From positions 1 to 57,335 of the forward strand of contig JASJFT010000261.1 of the NCBI GenBank assembly GCA_030770425.1: a DNA stretch of 57,335 nucleotides. The letters are read 5' to 3'. A program made the position numbers and the translations under genes. Below the pieces are notes generated by a model. It searched no databases. It saw nothing but the letters and a program-made list of their open reading frames with translations, and had not been told where the DNA came from. Of this stretch, positions 25,080 through 38,394 are shown piece after piece; positions within the stretch are counted from its first letter, which is position 1; each line of letters begins with the position of its first letter. The stretch is from Darksidea phi (taxonomy: Eukaryota; Ascomycota; Dothideomycetes; Pleosporales; Lentitheciaceae).

Positions 25080-28000
25080 AATTTAAGGAACTAGAGAATA
25101 GGATTATATCTATATCTAAGGAACCTATTAAGAAAAAATAATTATTATCCTAATTAATAGTAGAGCTATAAGGAACTTTATTAGTAAAGACTTTATTTAA
25201 TAAAAGAAGATTTCTTAATAGAAGAAACGATACCCTAGTATCGTATATACTATTAAGGGAGAACCCTTTAATAAATCTATAATATATAAAACTAAAGGTA
25301 AACTTATCCTATATAACTAGAAAAAAGAAAATAAAATATTCGATATTATTAAAATATTAGAAGACTAAAACGTAATCTTAGAAATACTATAGTTAGAAGA
25401 AGCTAACCCTTATATTTAATAGATAAACTAATAAGTAATATTTCTATAATAAAAGCTTAACGTAACTAAGAAAGAAGATTCTAGTATCCTAGAGTATTAT
25501 AAAAAATAGGAAGAACTATTTAAAGAATCTAAAGAAAGTCTACCTTAGTATTAGTCTTAGGACTATATAATCCTACTATAAGAAGGAAAAACCCTAGGAT
25601 TCGGACTAATCTATAAGTTAACTAAAGAAGAAGATATTATTATAGTAAAGTACCTAGAAGATAACCTTATAAAGGGATATATTCGATATTTAAACTTATT
25701 TATAGGATACTCGGTTCTCTTTATACCTAAGAAGGGTACTATAGAACTACGACTATATATCGACTACTAAATACTTAATAATATTATAATTAAGAACTAA
25801 TATCCCTTATCCCTAATATTAGAAATATAGGATTAATTAAGAAAAGCTAAATAGTTTATATAACTAGATATCCGGAATATATACTACTAAATCTAAATTA
25901 AAAAAGATAAAGAATAGAAAATAGCCTTTAGAATAAAGAAGGAACTATATAAATATTAAGTAATACCTTTTAGACTTACTAATATACCTATAATATTTTA
26001 GAAACGAATTAATAATATTTTATAAAACTATCTCGACTAGTTTATAATAGTATACCTTAACGATATTCTAATCTACTCCGAAATAGAGAAAGAATATAAA
26101 GAATATATAAAAAAGGTCCTATAAGTACTTAAGAAAGTACGACTATATCTTTACCTTTAGAAGTATAAATTCTACGTATAAGAAATAGAGTTTCTAGGAT
26201 TTATTATTAGACTAGGAGAAATTAAAGTAGATTAAAAATAAATTAAGAAGGTTAAAGAATAGTCTACGTCTAAGAATCTTAAGGAACTATAATTATTCCT
26301 AGAATTTTATAACTTTTACTAAAAGCTAATACTATAATAGAGTATAATAACGGTACTACTTATATAACTTACCTAGAAGGACTAACCTTTTAAATAGAAG
26401 GAAGAGTATTAATAGGCTTTCGAAAAGATTAAAGAATAGTTTACTAAGGAACCTATAATTAAAATATATAACCCTAAGGAACCCTTAATTATCGAAATAG
26501 ACGTATTAGACTATACTATAGGAGTAGTACTACTATAGAAAGATAATAAGAATAACCTTAGACTAGTATACTACTTCTTATAAAAGATATTACTAGCTAA
26601 ACTTAACTATAATATCTATAATAAGGAGTTATTAGTAATTATCGAAGTTTTAAAGGAATAGAGATCTAATTTATAAGAATCTAAATATTCTATTATAATC
26701 TATATAGATTATAAGAATCTAATAGAATTCTTAAAAAATAAACCTCTAATTAGAAGATAAATATAATAAGTATAAACTCTTATAATCTACGATATTAAGA
26801 TCGTATATACTAAAGAATTAGAAAATAAATAAGTAGACGCGCTTAGTAGAAGACCTAACTACTAGGGAATAGAGAAGCCTAGTACGGCTATTCTTAAGCT
26901 ATAGTTAGATAGAATAATTACTTATAACCGCCTAAAATTAGTAGAAATATAAGAAATAATACTTAAACTAAAAGGGAATAAATAGATCTAATAGATCTAT
27001 ATAGTTACTACGGAAGTAACAAATAAATAAAATAAAATTTAAGAAGTAATCTAAGAAAAAGACGAAATTATTTATATATTCTAAAAGGCCTATATACCTA
27101 AGATAATACGAAAAGAATTTATTAGATAATACTACGAAGTACTAGTATATAGATATTAAAAAGTAGAAAAAACTCTTAAATAACTAATAAGAATATATTA
27201 TTTCCTATATATAAGATAACTAGTTACTTAAGTACTTTTAGAATATATAGATTATTACTATAATAAGTATACTAGATATATACCCTATAGAATACTATAA
27301 CTAATAGAAAACGTAGAAGAATTATAGAAGGTTATAATAATAGACTTTATTACGTAACTACTACGTTTAAAAGAACTAATAATAGAAGTATTCTATAATA
27401 CTATACTAGTAGTAGTAGATAAGTTTATAAAGTATACTTACTTTATTCCGTATATAAATAAAGGAAATATAGTAGAATAACTCGTCTATACCTTACTAAG
27501 ATACGTATTTAGCGAATATAAAATACTAGATAAAATAATCTTAGATAGGGATATTAAGTTTATAATAAAGTTTTAGTAAACTCTTATAGTTAGACTAGAA
27601 ATAAAGTATAGTATATTAACTACCTATTATCTATAGATAAACGGACTAACGAAACGGATAAATTAAATAGTAGAATAATACCTTAGATATTATCTAAACT
27701 ACTACTAAAATAATTAGGTTATACTTTTACCTATAGTATAATTTATATATAATAGTTTATAATATAGTATAATAAAGATAATACCTTTCTTTATAAACTA
27801 CGGAATTAAACTAGAGATATATAAGGAACCTAGGTAACTTTAATCCTATAGCTAGAATAGAGAAGAAATAGTAAAAATTATCCTATAAATATACTAATAG
27901 CTTAAAGAAGATATAGAATTCCTTTAAAATAGAATAAGTAAATACTATAATAAGAAGCGAAAAGAAGTACCTATTTTTAAAGAGGAAGAAAAGGTATAGT

Positions 28001-28400
28001 TACTATAAAAAAATATTAAAAGTAAGTAACCTAATAGTAAACTAGACTATACTAAGATTAGTCCTTATAAGATTAAAAAATAAATCTTACTTATAAACTA
28101 CTAACTAAGACTACCCCTATAAATAAAAATTTATTTTATATTTTATATTAGTTTACTAGAAAAAGTACTATAAGACGCTAGACTAGTAGTATACGAAGTA
28201 GATATATATAAAGAAGATAATAAAGAATAAGAAGTAGAAGAAATCCTAGATAACGACGTTAGAAATAGAAAAAACTACTATTTAATCTAATAGTAAGGGA
28301 TAGATAAGAATAGGAAACTATAGAAATAAATCTAGAAATCTAAAGATAACCTTAATTATTCTAAGAAGCTTATAGAGTACTAAAACTATAATCCCGAAGA
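25080..28400 (+). pseudogene. Gypsy-A pol remnant (protease, RT, RNase H, integrase, chromodomain)
   Basis: Complete domain series of a chromovirus polyprotein. Protease is at about 25140-25200, with Leu-Ile-Asn-Ser-Arg-Ala-x-x-Asn-Phe-Ile-Ser, from the family pattern Leu-Ile-Asp-Ser-Gly-Ala-x-x-Asn-Phe-Ile-Ser. In reverse transcriptase the YLDD box at 26053-26064 now reads Tyr-Leu-Asn-Asp. RNase H is at about 26485-26860. The integrase zinc-binding HHCC region is at about 27060-27270 and the core at 27330-27700, with Asp-Lys-Ile-Ile-x-Asp-Arg-Asp-Ile-Lys-Phe and a readable Tyr-(His)-(Pro)-(Gln)-(Thr)-Asp-Gly block near 27630. The chromodomain is at 28225-28385, with Glu-Val-Glu-Glu-Ile-Leu-Asp. 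RIP stops run throughout, so nothing is translated. Confidence 0.92.
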
Positions 28401-28900
28401 AAACCTAGAGATAAGATAAGTTTACCTTATAATAAGCCGAGAAAATCGCTATTACCTATAATATAGTAAGAGGTATTTAATAAGCTAAGAGGAATAGTAT
28501 TATTTACAACGTTATAAACGACGTTTAAAGTAATTAGAGAGGCCTTTAAATCCTTCTACTACCCTAACCGCCGAAGTTCTACTTCTTCTTTATCTAGCTT
28601 AGCTTCTAGTATCTAGGATTATACTACTAACTTTTTATAAAAGATTATCCTCTATTTCTTTAAATAATATACTTACGTCTAAGCCTCTACTAACTTATTA
28701 AGAAGCTCGTCTTAGGCTTTCTAAGTCTTCTCTAGCTACTATTAAAGTCTCTCTTCTATATAGTCGACGGATTTTACTAATAGTAATAAGCCCTAATATA
28801 TAAGTCTTACTACTTAGTATAGATAAATCTTCTAATAATAAGATACTAGATATATAATAGAAATCTTATATATTAGTATAGATATATACCTTATAATTAT
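28401..28900 (+). other. Gypsy-A 3' untranslated region, part 1
   Basis: Sequence between the chromodomain and the B3 insertion, CT-rich from about 28540 to 28790. No domain is seen. It continues after B3 at 36327-36566, where a purine-rich stretch (about 36546-36566) precedes the 3' LTR and fits the polypurine tract. Confidence 0.65.
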
Positions 28901-29332
28901 TATAACTCTACGCGAACTATAGGATATAGGGTATCCTAAAAAGGTCGGAAGCTAAGATAAGGGCTTAGTTAGTAATCTAATATTATATAATAATAATCTA
29001 CTTAATCTATATCTTAGCGAGTAGAGTAAATAGAGTATAATTAATAACGATCTACTTAATCTATATCTTAGCGAATAGAGTAAGTAGAGAGAGGTAAGGA
29101 AGAATAGGTATAAGAGAATAGAGGATCTCCTAGACTTTTTATTTTAATTCCTTATAATTAATTCCCTTTAGTTTATCTAACGCTTACGAATAAGATTAGA
29201 TCTTTTCCTAAGTAGTTATTCTAGTAATAGAATTCGTTAACTTAATCTTAACCTATTAAAACCTAATAGTATAATAAACGTACTATTAGTCTTAACCCGG
29301 ATCCTATATTAAAGTACGTATAACGTATAATA
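28901..29332 (+). repeat. Gypsy-B (B3) 5' LTR (432 bp)
   Basis: Begins TATAACTCTACGCGAAC and ends TAACGTATAATA. Collinear with 35895-36326 and with the B1 LTR. Confidence 0.92.
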
Positions 29333-29379
29333 TATTAACTACTTTAAATCTAGATTATATTAAATATAGTAACTCTATC

Positions 29380-30600
29380 TAGCTCGTATAATACTTCTAG
29401 AGAAAGTATAATAGAAGCTCCGATAACGAATCTAGCTACTCTCGTCTAGTAATAAGTAGCTTAGATAGTAGAGATATAGTAAGCTATAGTATTACTATAA
29501 GAAGCGCTATAATAGGTAAGAGTAGGACTTAGTAGTAAAGTAAAGATTAAGATACCTAAGAGATACGATAGTAATAAGGAAGACCTAAAGCTATTCCTTA
29601 TATAGATAGACCTATACTATTAGTTTAACTCTACTACGTTTACTAGCGATTAGGATAGAATCCTTATAGTAGGTATATATATAATAAAGAAGGCGGTAGT
29701 ATAGATATAACCCCTAGTTAACGATTATATAGCTAATAAAGAAACTCCGATAAAGCGACGTAATAAAACGAAAGTAGTATTTACGAACTAGGACTCCTTT
29801 AAGAAATAAATACGTATAGTCTTTAGAGATATTAATAAGGTCTAGTAAATAAAGTATAAGATCTAGAGGTTAAAATAGATAAAGTTAGTAGAAGCTTATA
29901 CTACCGAATTTAAATAACTATAGTATAAGATCGATTAGAACGATACTCCTCTTATAGTTATATACTATAATAGACTTAAGAAAGTAGTTAAGAACGAGCT
30001 ATCTAGACTTAAGAAACTAGACGACCTAATAGAATTAATTAAAATAATAATCTATATCGATAACTAACTATACGAACGAGCGTTCGAAAAGTAAGACGTT
30101 ATAGAACTAGTTAAAGTCTATAAGAAGGAGTAGTTAACTTCTAAGTACGAGTTCTATAGGGGTTATAATAAAATAGATATTAATATAGTCTAAGAAAAAA
30201 AATACCTAAAGAATAAAAAACACGACTAAGGTAGAAAGCTATAAAAGGTCCTAACGGATAAAATAAAATAACGCCGAGAAGAAAAAGCGTATCTACGCTA
30301 TAGAATATAGGGATACTTCGTTAAGAAATACGACGACGAAAAAAGGAATATAGATAGCTAGGAGGGTACTAAGTATATTAATATAATTAAAGATATCTAC
30401 TAGGAGGCGGACGACTAAGAATTATTTCTAAAAGAATAGTTCGATATAATAGAAGATATAAATAAGGAAATTTCTTACTAATAAGAAGACCTAGAGCTCG
30501 AGATTAAAGAACTAAAACTTAATAAGCTAGAGGAGGTTAGTATAGAAATAGTTTTCCGATAATTAGTATATAATAAATACTAGAGATACGGTAATAACTA
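29380..30600 (+). pseudogene. Gypsy-B (B3) gag remnant
   Basis: Nucleocapsid precursor. The zinc knuckle at 30290-30331 reads Tyr-Leu-Arg-Tyr-Arg-Ile-stop-Gly-Tyr-Phe-Val-Lys-Lys-Tyr; undoing RIP gives Cys-x2-Cys-x4-His-x4-Cys. The segment upstream (29800-30270) is rich in charged helical residues. It is preserved in part in B1 (10605-11850) and B2 (up to 57112). Stops are frequent but fewer than in those copies. Confidence 0.87.
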
Positions 30601-33600
30601 ATATATTACCAAGTACTACGCTAAGATAAAAGAGCTAATTTATATTACTAGTAATTAAGGATAAATAGTAATAGGATAAGCCCTAAAGCTCTAAGGGCCG
30701 GAGGGCTATAAGATAATATAGAATTATAAGAATCGAGGTTATAATATTTTATTATAGACTTACTATATAGAATAGTACGAGTACTATACGTAATAAAAGG
30801 AAGATATAACGATTTTCCTAGGAGATTACCTATATATATATCTTCTCGACGAAGAATATCTAATAACCGAATATTATATATATAACTATAAGAATTAGGT
30901 TATAGTATACAAAAAGTAAGAATAGTTAGAATAGAATAGTTACTATAATAATAAATACGAGAAGTATTTCTCGATAAAATACGCTATAGGACAATAGCTA
31001 TAAGGACTAACTAAGGTAGATACTAAAAGATATAAATAGGATATTAACTATAGAATTATATATTAGGAACCTAACTACGAAGTAATATATTAGATATATT
31101 ATAATAAATTATATATCTTATATCTAGCGTAAAGAGAGCTTATAGCTAGAAGAAAAGAAGATATCTTCTACCTAAATCTTAGGAAACGAGAATATCTTAT
31201 TAAATAGTATAATAGGTATAGTTACTAGCTATAGAACCGGAATAGTCCGAATAACCCGAAGACTAGGAGGTAGCTACGAGCCCTAGGTATATAGTAAGAA
31301 TACTATAATACCTAGAATAACGAAAGAAAAGTAGTAATTAATAAGAAAGATATACCGTTATTAGGGGGAAGCTAGAAAGAAGGGCTATAAGAGGTACTAA
31401 ACTAAAAACTACCCGTTAAGACTAGGAAGGCGATAGACTTAGGTTAGAAATAAGTAAATAGCTTACTCTCTTAGCTAGAAGAAGAACCTAGACCTAATAA
31501 ATATTATCCTACGTTTTAATATAGGTTAAGAAAGTAATATAATAAAATCTAAGAGCTAGATAATAATCTCGATAATTAGGTTATCTACGATAATAAGCTA
31601 AAAAACTAGGTTATTATTAGCTACGTAAGAGTTATACTAATAAAAGTACCTAAAAGACGACTCTATAAATCGTATAAAATAGTATCTAATAATTAGCTAG
31701 GTTAGAAGTAGATATACGAATTTATAGATAGAAAGTCTAAGCTATTATAAATAGTAGAGTAAAGTTTATACTTCTATTATCCCGAATAGTAGAGGAATAC
31801 GAGATTCTCTACTAAACTAAGATAAAACCTATACGAGTAGAACTTAGAGATAGATTATCTATAGAATATAAAGGAGGTATAATTCGTCTTAAAATATAAG
31901 AAGTAACCCTAGAGGTAGTAAATATTAGAAACTATTATAGATTCGATATTATAGAAATCGAAGATATCGATATAATTATTAGTTATAATTAGCTAGTAAG
32001 ATATAATCTATAAATAGATTAGAAGCTACGTAAAGTACTAGGCTATAAGTAGGTAGCTCGAGTCGTAGAAATTAGAAGACCGGGTAGGTCTAGCTATAAG
32101 ATCTAGTATATACCCTAGAAAGAAAGAATAGACTTAATTTCCCCTTATAAGATTATAAGAATCTATAAGAAGAATCTATAAAGAATTAGTATTATTATAG
32201 TACGAAGAGTCGCGACTATATAGGAAGGACTATAACTAATAATACCTTAAGACTACGAGGAGTTCTAAAAGTTATTCGAAGAATATCCGGATATAAATTT
32301 ATTAGAGTACTAGGAATAGAATTATAAGATATACCTAGAAAAGGGTATAAAGCTTAAGCCTAGACCTATATACTTATTAATAGTAAATTAATAGGAAGAA
32401 TTAAAAGAGTACTTAACGAAGAACTTAAAAAGAGGATATATTAGAGAAAGTTAAAGCTCTATAGTATTACTAGTTCTATTTATCCTAAAGAAAAATAGGA
32501 AGTTATAACTTTATATAGACTATAGACGTTTAAATAATATTATAAAAAAGAATAAATACTCGCTACTATTAATTAGGGAACTTATAGACTAGCTCTAAGA
32601 AGTTAAATAAATTACGAAATTCGATATTTAAGAAGAATTCTATAGGATTTAAATAGTAGAAGGGTACGAAAAGTATACGACGTTTAAAACCTAATACGGA
32701 CTCTACGAGTATAAAGTTATATTATTTAGACTAATAAATATACTAGTAATATTTTAGTTAGTTATTAATAGGATATTAAATAAATATTTAGACGTATTCT
32801 ATATAGTATATCTAGACGACGTTCTTATATATAGTAAAGAAATATTAGAAGAATATAAGAAATATATAAAAAAAGTACTACGAAAACTATAATAAAATAA
32901 GTTACTACTTTACCTAGATAAATACGAATTCTATAAAACGAAAATTAAATATCTAGATTTTATTATTTCGTAAGAAGGAGTATCTATAGACCCTAAAAAG
33001 GTATAGACTATAAGAGAATAGCTAACTCTAATATCGGTTAAGAACGTATAATTCTTTTTAAGATTTACTAACTTCTATTAGAAGTTTATTAGGGACTATT
33101 TAAAGACTATAACTCTACTTACGGAGGTAACTAAGAAGAAGAAAGGATTTTAATAGAACTAAAAATAATAAGAAGCTTTTAATAAACTTAAGAATCTATT
33201 TATATTAGTATTTATATTATAGATATACGATCTAATAAGACCTCTTAGAGTAGAAATAGATATATTAGACTATATACTAGAAGTAATACTTACCTAGTAA
33301 GAAGAGAATAGAAAATAGAGACTAGTATTCTACTATTTACGTAAGTTTAGTAAAGAAGAAGTAAACTATAATATTTACGATAAGAAACTTAGTACTATTA
33401 TATTAATATTTAAATAATAAAGACTATAACTTATAGGAGTTAAGTATAAAATCGAGGTTATTATAGACTACTAAAACCTTATAAGTTTTACGACTACGAA
33501 GAAACTTAATCGATAATAATTTTAATAGTCGGAATTACTAGTAGACTACGACTTTAAAATAAGTTACTAGCTAGGAATACTAAATAGAGCGGCGGATACT

Positions 33601-35140
33601 CTTAGTAGAAGATCGGACCTTTAAGATACTAACGAACTCGTTATATACGAACTAGTCCTATAAAAGAAATCTAATAAAACTCTTATTTATAACTATATAA
33701 GGCTAGCGAAGATTATAATAGTAGTAGATATTAAGAAAAAATAGTAAAAAAGAGTCTAAGAACTTATCTAAGGTAGCGATAAAGGAGTAGAGGAAGATAA
33801 AATACTCTCTAATAAGGAAGAATACTTTACTCTAAGAAATAACTTAGAAATAAAACCCTATATACTACTAAGTCTTAAAGGAGACTTAATACGGGAAATC
33901 TATAAAAGTAAGATACTAGAATACTCGGGAATCGATAAAATAATTAGATATATAGATAGAGAATACCTACTTATTAATATAAGAGAGAAAGTTCGGAAAG
34001 TAATAGGCGATTATTTAGAATATTCTAAGAATAAACCTAAGAGATATAAGCCCTATAGATTACTCTAACCGTTAGTACTATCTATACGACTATAAACTTA
34101 CGTTACGATAGACTTTATAGTAAAGTTACTACTATTATTAAAACTAAGATTAAAAAGATTATATAATATAATTATAGTAATCGTAGATCGATTAACTAAA
34201 GTAGTATACTTTATCCCGACGAATAAAGTAATTATGGTAGAAAATATAGCTTACGAGGTTAAGAGAACACTTATTACTAACTATAGATTACTAGAATAAA
34301 TCCTTATAAATAGGGATAAACTATTTATTTTAAAGTTTTAGAGTACGTTACTCGTAAAATTAGGAATTAAAAGAAAGCTATCGACTAGCTTCTATTTATA
34401 GATAGATAGTTAGATAGAACGAACGAACTAGACTTTAGAGAAGTATCTAAGATTCTATATTAATAAGTTATAGGATAACTAGATTAAATTACTACTAATA
34501 GTATAATTAGTATATAATAGTAAGAAGTCTATAATAACTAAATACTTACTATATTACGTAAACTATAAATATAAGCTAATAACTTATAGAGATCTAAAGA
34601 ATATTAAGAGTATATCTACTAGAATAAAAGAGAAGACCTATTTAATATAAGAGCTATATAAAGAACTTAATACGTGAATAGTACGTAGAAACCTTATAAT
34701 AGCTAAAATAGTAAATAAAAAGAGGCTCGAGGGACCGACCCTAAAAAGAAGAGATAAAGTTTTTCTTTTACGACGAAATCTAAAAACTAAACGACTATAC
34801 GATAAACTAGATAATTTACGAATTAGACTATTCGAAATTAAAGAAAAAATAGGACTAGTTAACTATAGACTAAAGCTAGCTAAAGATATAAGGATATATC
34901 CGATATTCTACGTATTACTACTAGAACTAGTACTAGAAGACGCTGAAGTAGCTACCGATATCGAACTTAAAGACGAGGAATATAAGGTTAAGGAAATCTA
35001 AGGACTATAAAGGTTTAGTTATTAATAGAAATATTTAATTAAGTAGATAGAATAGCCTACTAGCTAAAATATATAGGAACTAGTTAAGAACCTATAGGGC
35101 TACTAGGACCTAGTTAAGTAGTATTACTAGAAGTACCTAG
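30600..35140 (+). pseudogene. Gypsy-B (B3) pol remnant with chromodomain
   Basis: Long pol region of a chromovirus. The reverse-transcriptase box at 32809-32820 is still Tyr-Leu-Asp-Asp, followed by Val-Leu-Ile-Tyr-Ser-Lys, the only intact catalytic motif in the window. RNase H is at about 33240-33620. The integrase core is at about 34080-34480, with a block near 34385-34430 that reads Phe-Tyr-x-x-x-Asp-Ser-x-x-Glu-Arg-Thr-Asn. The chromodomain is at 34978-35135, with Glu-Tyr-x-Val-x-Glu-Ile followed by Lys-Tyr-Leu-Ile-Lys and a Pro-Thr-rich turn. I could not pin the protease between 30600 and 32200. TAA/TAG from Gln and Trp codons still close the frame. Confidence 0.9.
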
Positions 35141-35894
35141 AGGTAGAGGTTCCTAACTATCTAGGAAAGTAGAAAAATTAGCGGACTTATATAATAAGGG
35201 TTATTATAGTAATATAGGTAAGCTAAAAGAAGTAGAGTAAGTAGCTTTTATCTATTCCGACTTTTTTAACTTAGAGATCGAAGCTAGCTTACGATTAAGA
35301 AGCTTACGTTAACGGGTATCGTATTAAACTAGTTACGTACGAATATACTATTTACGAGCTTAAGTAACTAACTCTTTATTCTTAGTAGACTTTAATTTAA
35401 ATAGGAGTTAAGAGCGCTCTTCCTTAATACGAATAAGAGACTTATTAGTTACTACTAGACTATAAGAAATATTCTAAGAGAGATATTTACTATAATAAGT
35501 CGAGGATAGTAATATCTTATATTTATAACTAGCGAATTAATAGTTTAGATATAATCGAGCCGGCGGTATTATACGACTAGAGCGAAGGACGTAGTAGATA
35601 AAATAAAGACGACGAGCTATAAAAGTCTTAAGACCTTTAGATATTATTAGAACCTAGAGGGAAAATAAAGAATAGAACTTAAATACCCGTAGAGTAGAAC
35701 GTTATCTACTCTTATACCTAGGTAAGAGGCGGAATAACTAGGGTACTAGGCTAAGAAAAGAACTACTAGTACGTATACGCGAGTTACGGCGTAGTATAGA
35801 AAGAATTACTAGAGTAGTTAGACTACTACTAAATAGAGTTATAAGAAAGAAAATATAACTTTAAGAACGAAGCTTCGAAGGGGGAAGTAAGTAT
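35141..35894 (+). other. Gypsy-B (B3) 3' region
   Basis: About 0.75 kb between the chromodomain and the 3' LTR, relatively rich in CG. It ends with a purine-rich stretch (GGGGGAAGTAAG, about 35880-35891) that fits the polypurine tract. The reverse copy B2 is only weakly similar here (20400-21240). No domain is recognised. Confidence 0.65.
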
Positions 35895-36326
35895 TATAAC
35901 CCTACGTAAACTATAGAATATAGGGTATCCTAAAAAGGTTAAAAGCTAAGATAAGGGCTTAGTTAGTAATCTAATATTACGTAATAATAATCTACTTAAT
36001 TTATATCTTAGCGAGTAGAGTAAATAGAGTATAACTAATAACGATCTACTTAATCTATATCTTAGTAAATAGAGTAAGTAGAGAGAGGTAAGAAAGGATA
36101 GGTATAAGAGAATAGAGGATCTCCTAGACTTTCTATTTTAATTCCTTATAGTTAATTCCCTTTAGTTTATCTAATACTTATAAATAAGATTAAATCTTTT
36201 TCTAAGTAATTATTCTAGTAATAGAATTCGTTAACTTAATCTTAACCTATTAAAATCTAACGATATAATAAATATATTATCGGCCTTAACCCGGATCCCG
36301 TATTAAAGTACGTATAACGTATAATA
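35895..36326 (+). repeat. Gypsy-B (B3) 3' LTR (432 bp)
   Basis: Pairs with 28901-29332 at equal length. Differences are mostly transitions. Confidence 0.92.
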
Positions 36327-36566
36327 ATAATATCTACTATCTTTAGAAAAAGTAATATATAATATTCCTAATTATAAATAATAACTATAGAAAAATATCT
36401 TAGAACTATAATAAAGGACTTTATTAGTAAGTATAATATATTCTCGAGTTTTATATAATACTATAATAGATAATAATAGTCTCTTAAAATAGGGTCCTAA
36501 TACTAATATAGTCGAATACTAAACCCGGAATAACCTCTAAGTTAAAGGTTTAGAAAGGGAAGATAG

Positions 36567-37004
36567 TATTACGAACTAAATATATACTATAAACTACTAG
36601 TAAATAGAACTACTAAAGATCGAGCTAATTACTAGCTTTAATAAGAAATATAACGTAAATCTTATAACTAGAGAATAAGTAGTTACGTAATAGATCTATA
36701 TCTTAGTAAGGATAGATCTAAGGGTTACGTAATAGCTTAGTAGATTTATTAAAATAGAGCTATAGAGCTATAGCTTAGTAAATCTATAGATATAGAGTTA
36801 TAGATTTAAGAAAACTAAATTAATATATAATAACTATAAATCTTCTAGATAACTTTCGTCTTATAGTTAATTTAAATCTAGATTAATTCTTACCTATTAA
36901 CGTAATTAAACTATTATCCCTTCGTTTTAACTCCTTCTTTCTTATCTTAAGTATAAACCCTAAATAAGGCCAAATAACCTATTAGGCCCGGACCTTATTT
37001 AATA
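36567..37004 (+). repeat. Gypsy-A 3' LTR (438 bp)
   Basis: Begins TATTACGAAC after a purine-rich tract and ends TTTAATA, followed by TATAG (37005-37009). Carries one surviving CA near 36971. Confidence 0.93.
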
Positions 37005-37339
37005 TATAGATTTCCTATATTAGGTTTTCTTTAAGACTTAATAGTATATAAGGTCTTATCTTTAAGTTATTTTTTAGGGTAGAGTATTCTTTCTTATTAA
37101 AAAGTATTTTATCTTCTTCTATTCCTCTATTACTTCCTTAGATAAGTTCTTAGACTCTTTTTTACTATTTTTCCTTATTATCTACTATTATTATAATCTT
37201 TACTAGTCTTATATAGTTATAAATAAGAGTTTTATTAGATTTCTTTTATAGAACTAGTTTATATATAATAGGTTTATTAGTACCTTAAAGGTTTAATCTT
37301 TTACTAAGAGTATTTACTACTTTATTTAGTATTTCTAAT
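37005..37339 (-). mobile_element. Gypsy-B copy B2, piece 2 (RNase H to integrase linker)
   Basis: Short reverse-strand piece between Gypsy-A and Gypsy-C, collinear with the reverse complement of B3 positions of about 33555-33900. It starts with the second TATAG of the Gypsy-A target duplication and ends with CTAAT (37335-37339). CTAAT is the RIPped left half of the CTAGC duplication made by Gypsy-C, whose right half CTAGT is at 53607-53611. Confidence 0.88.
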
Positions 37340-37525
37340 TATTATAACTTAGGCTTAGCCTATATCTATCTCGAAAAAGGAAAGATTCGTTTAGAAAAGA
37401 GGCTCGTTTAGAGGCTTACTTATATAAGAGAAAATATAAAATAAGAACCCTTTATCTTCTTTCTATAGATATTAATAATATTATTAATACTCGTTAAAGT
37501 ACTACTTTAAGGCTAATCTATTATA
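37340..37525 (+). repeat. Gypsy-C 5' LTR (186 bp)
   Basis: Begins TATTATAACTTAGGC and ends CTATTATA. Same length as its partner at 53421-53606. Confidence 0.9.
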
Positions 37526-38212
37526 ATTAATATCTATCTTCTAATAACTACTTCCTTTATAAGTACTAAGAGATAAATAGTAGTAGTTAGAATAACTACC
37601 TAGAAGAGACGTCTAAGTTTAAAATTATTAAATAGATACTTATAGATCTATATAAGATATAAAACTATAACTAAACTAAGATAGTAATACTATAAGTTTA
37701 AACTAAAGAGCTTATAAGGTTAATTAAAAATCTAAGAAATCTAAATATAATTTAGTATACCTTAACCTTCTAAACTATCTCGAACCTACTATTAAAACTA
37801 TTCTAATCTAATAAACTACTATTTTAATCTAGTAAACTAATATATCGATATAAATAGTTTCTAATAGAATCTTTCTTTAGAAGTAATAAGAAAGCCTTTC
37901 TAGTATAGTAAATAATAATAGAATATAAGCTATAGACTAATATAGAGTTTATAAGAATTTAGAAGAATATATTTATTTTTATCTAGAATAATCTAGAATT
38001 AAATAGTAACTAGGATCTAACTATCTTTTTCGAATATCTATAGTTCTACTATAATAATATATATATATAGAAAAGGGTCTAAGTAAAACTTAAGTTAATT
38101 TAATAAGAAAAAGATAAATTCTTCTTAAACTTCTTTATTAGATTCTTAATATTATTAGTCTAGAGTAGTAGTAACGTCTAAAGTAATAAATAGAAACTTA
38201 TTAGACTATACT

Positions 38213-38394
38213 TATAAGAGGCGGAATTCTAAGAATATATACTAAGTAGAATATAAATAAATTAATAAGAAGCTATAAGAGCTTTAGATAAGAATTTTAT
38301 ATAAAAGAAAATCTACTTTATAGTAGACTACTTTAAAGAAAAGATTCGAGGTCTTTTAGAATAAGAAGTTTTATCCTAGATCTAGTCTATTATA
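38213..38394 (-). repeat. Gypsy-D (D2) 3' LTR (182 bp)
   Basis: Left end of the reverse-strand element. It begins TATAAGAGGCGGAATTC on the forward strand; the partner LTR shows the fully RIPped TATAAAAGATAAAATCC at the same place. Confidence 0.9.

Larger units (their letters stand above)
28901..36326 (+). mobile_element. Gypsy-B copy B3, complete, youngest insertion
   Basis: Full-length element (7426 bp) with 432-bp LTRs at both ends, inserted in the 3' region of Gypsy-A. It is the most deeply nested element and the least altered. It has the most CG dinucleotides of any element here and at least seven surviving CA/TG (near 30221, 30910, 30991, 34235, 34267, 34674, 34944). It also has the only ATG I found on the forward strand (near 34233). 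The flanks are ATTAT on the left and ATAAT on the right, so I do not claim a perfect target duplication; the site is low-complexity. It is the reference used to recognise B1 and B2. Confidence 0.93.
22576..37004 (+). mobile_element. Gypsy-A, complete chromovirus with a nested Gypsy-B
   Basis: LTR retrotransposon bounded by 438-bp LTRs (22576-23013 and 36567-37004) and the target duplication TATAG (22571-22575 and 37005-37009). Without the nested B3 (28901-36326) it is about 7.0 kb, a normal gypsy length. Gene order is gag, protease, reverse transcriptase, RNase H, integrase, chromodomain. It interrupts the integrase region of reverse copy B2. It holds visibly more CG than the copia, C and D elements and several surviving CA/TG (22806, 23642, 23726, 27020, 28505, 36970), so it is RIPped but less heavily. 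Confidence 0.93.

Noticed and set aside
28891..36336. Perfect target duplication around B3
   Set aside because: ATTAT on the left against ATAAT on the right, in low-complexity sequence; the mismatch is not a RIP-type change, so I do not claim it.
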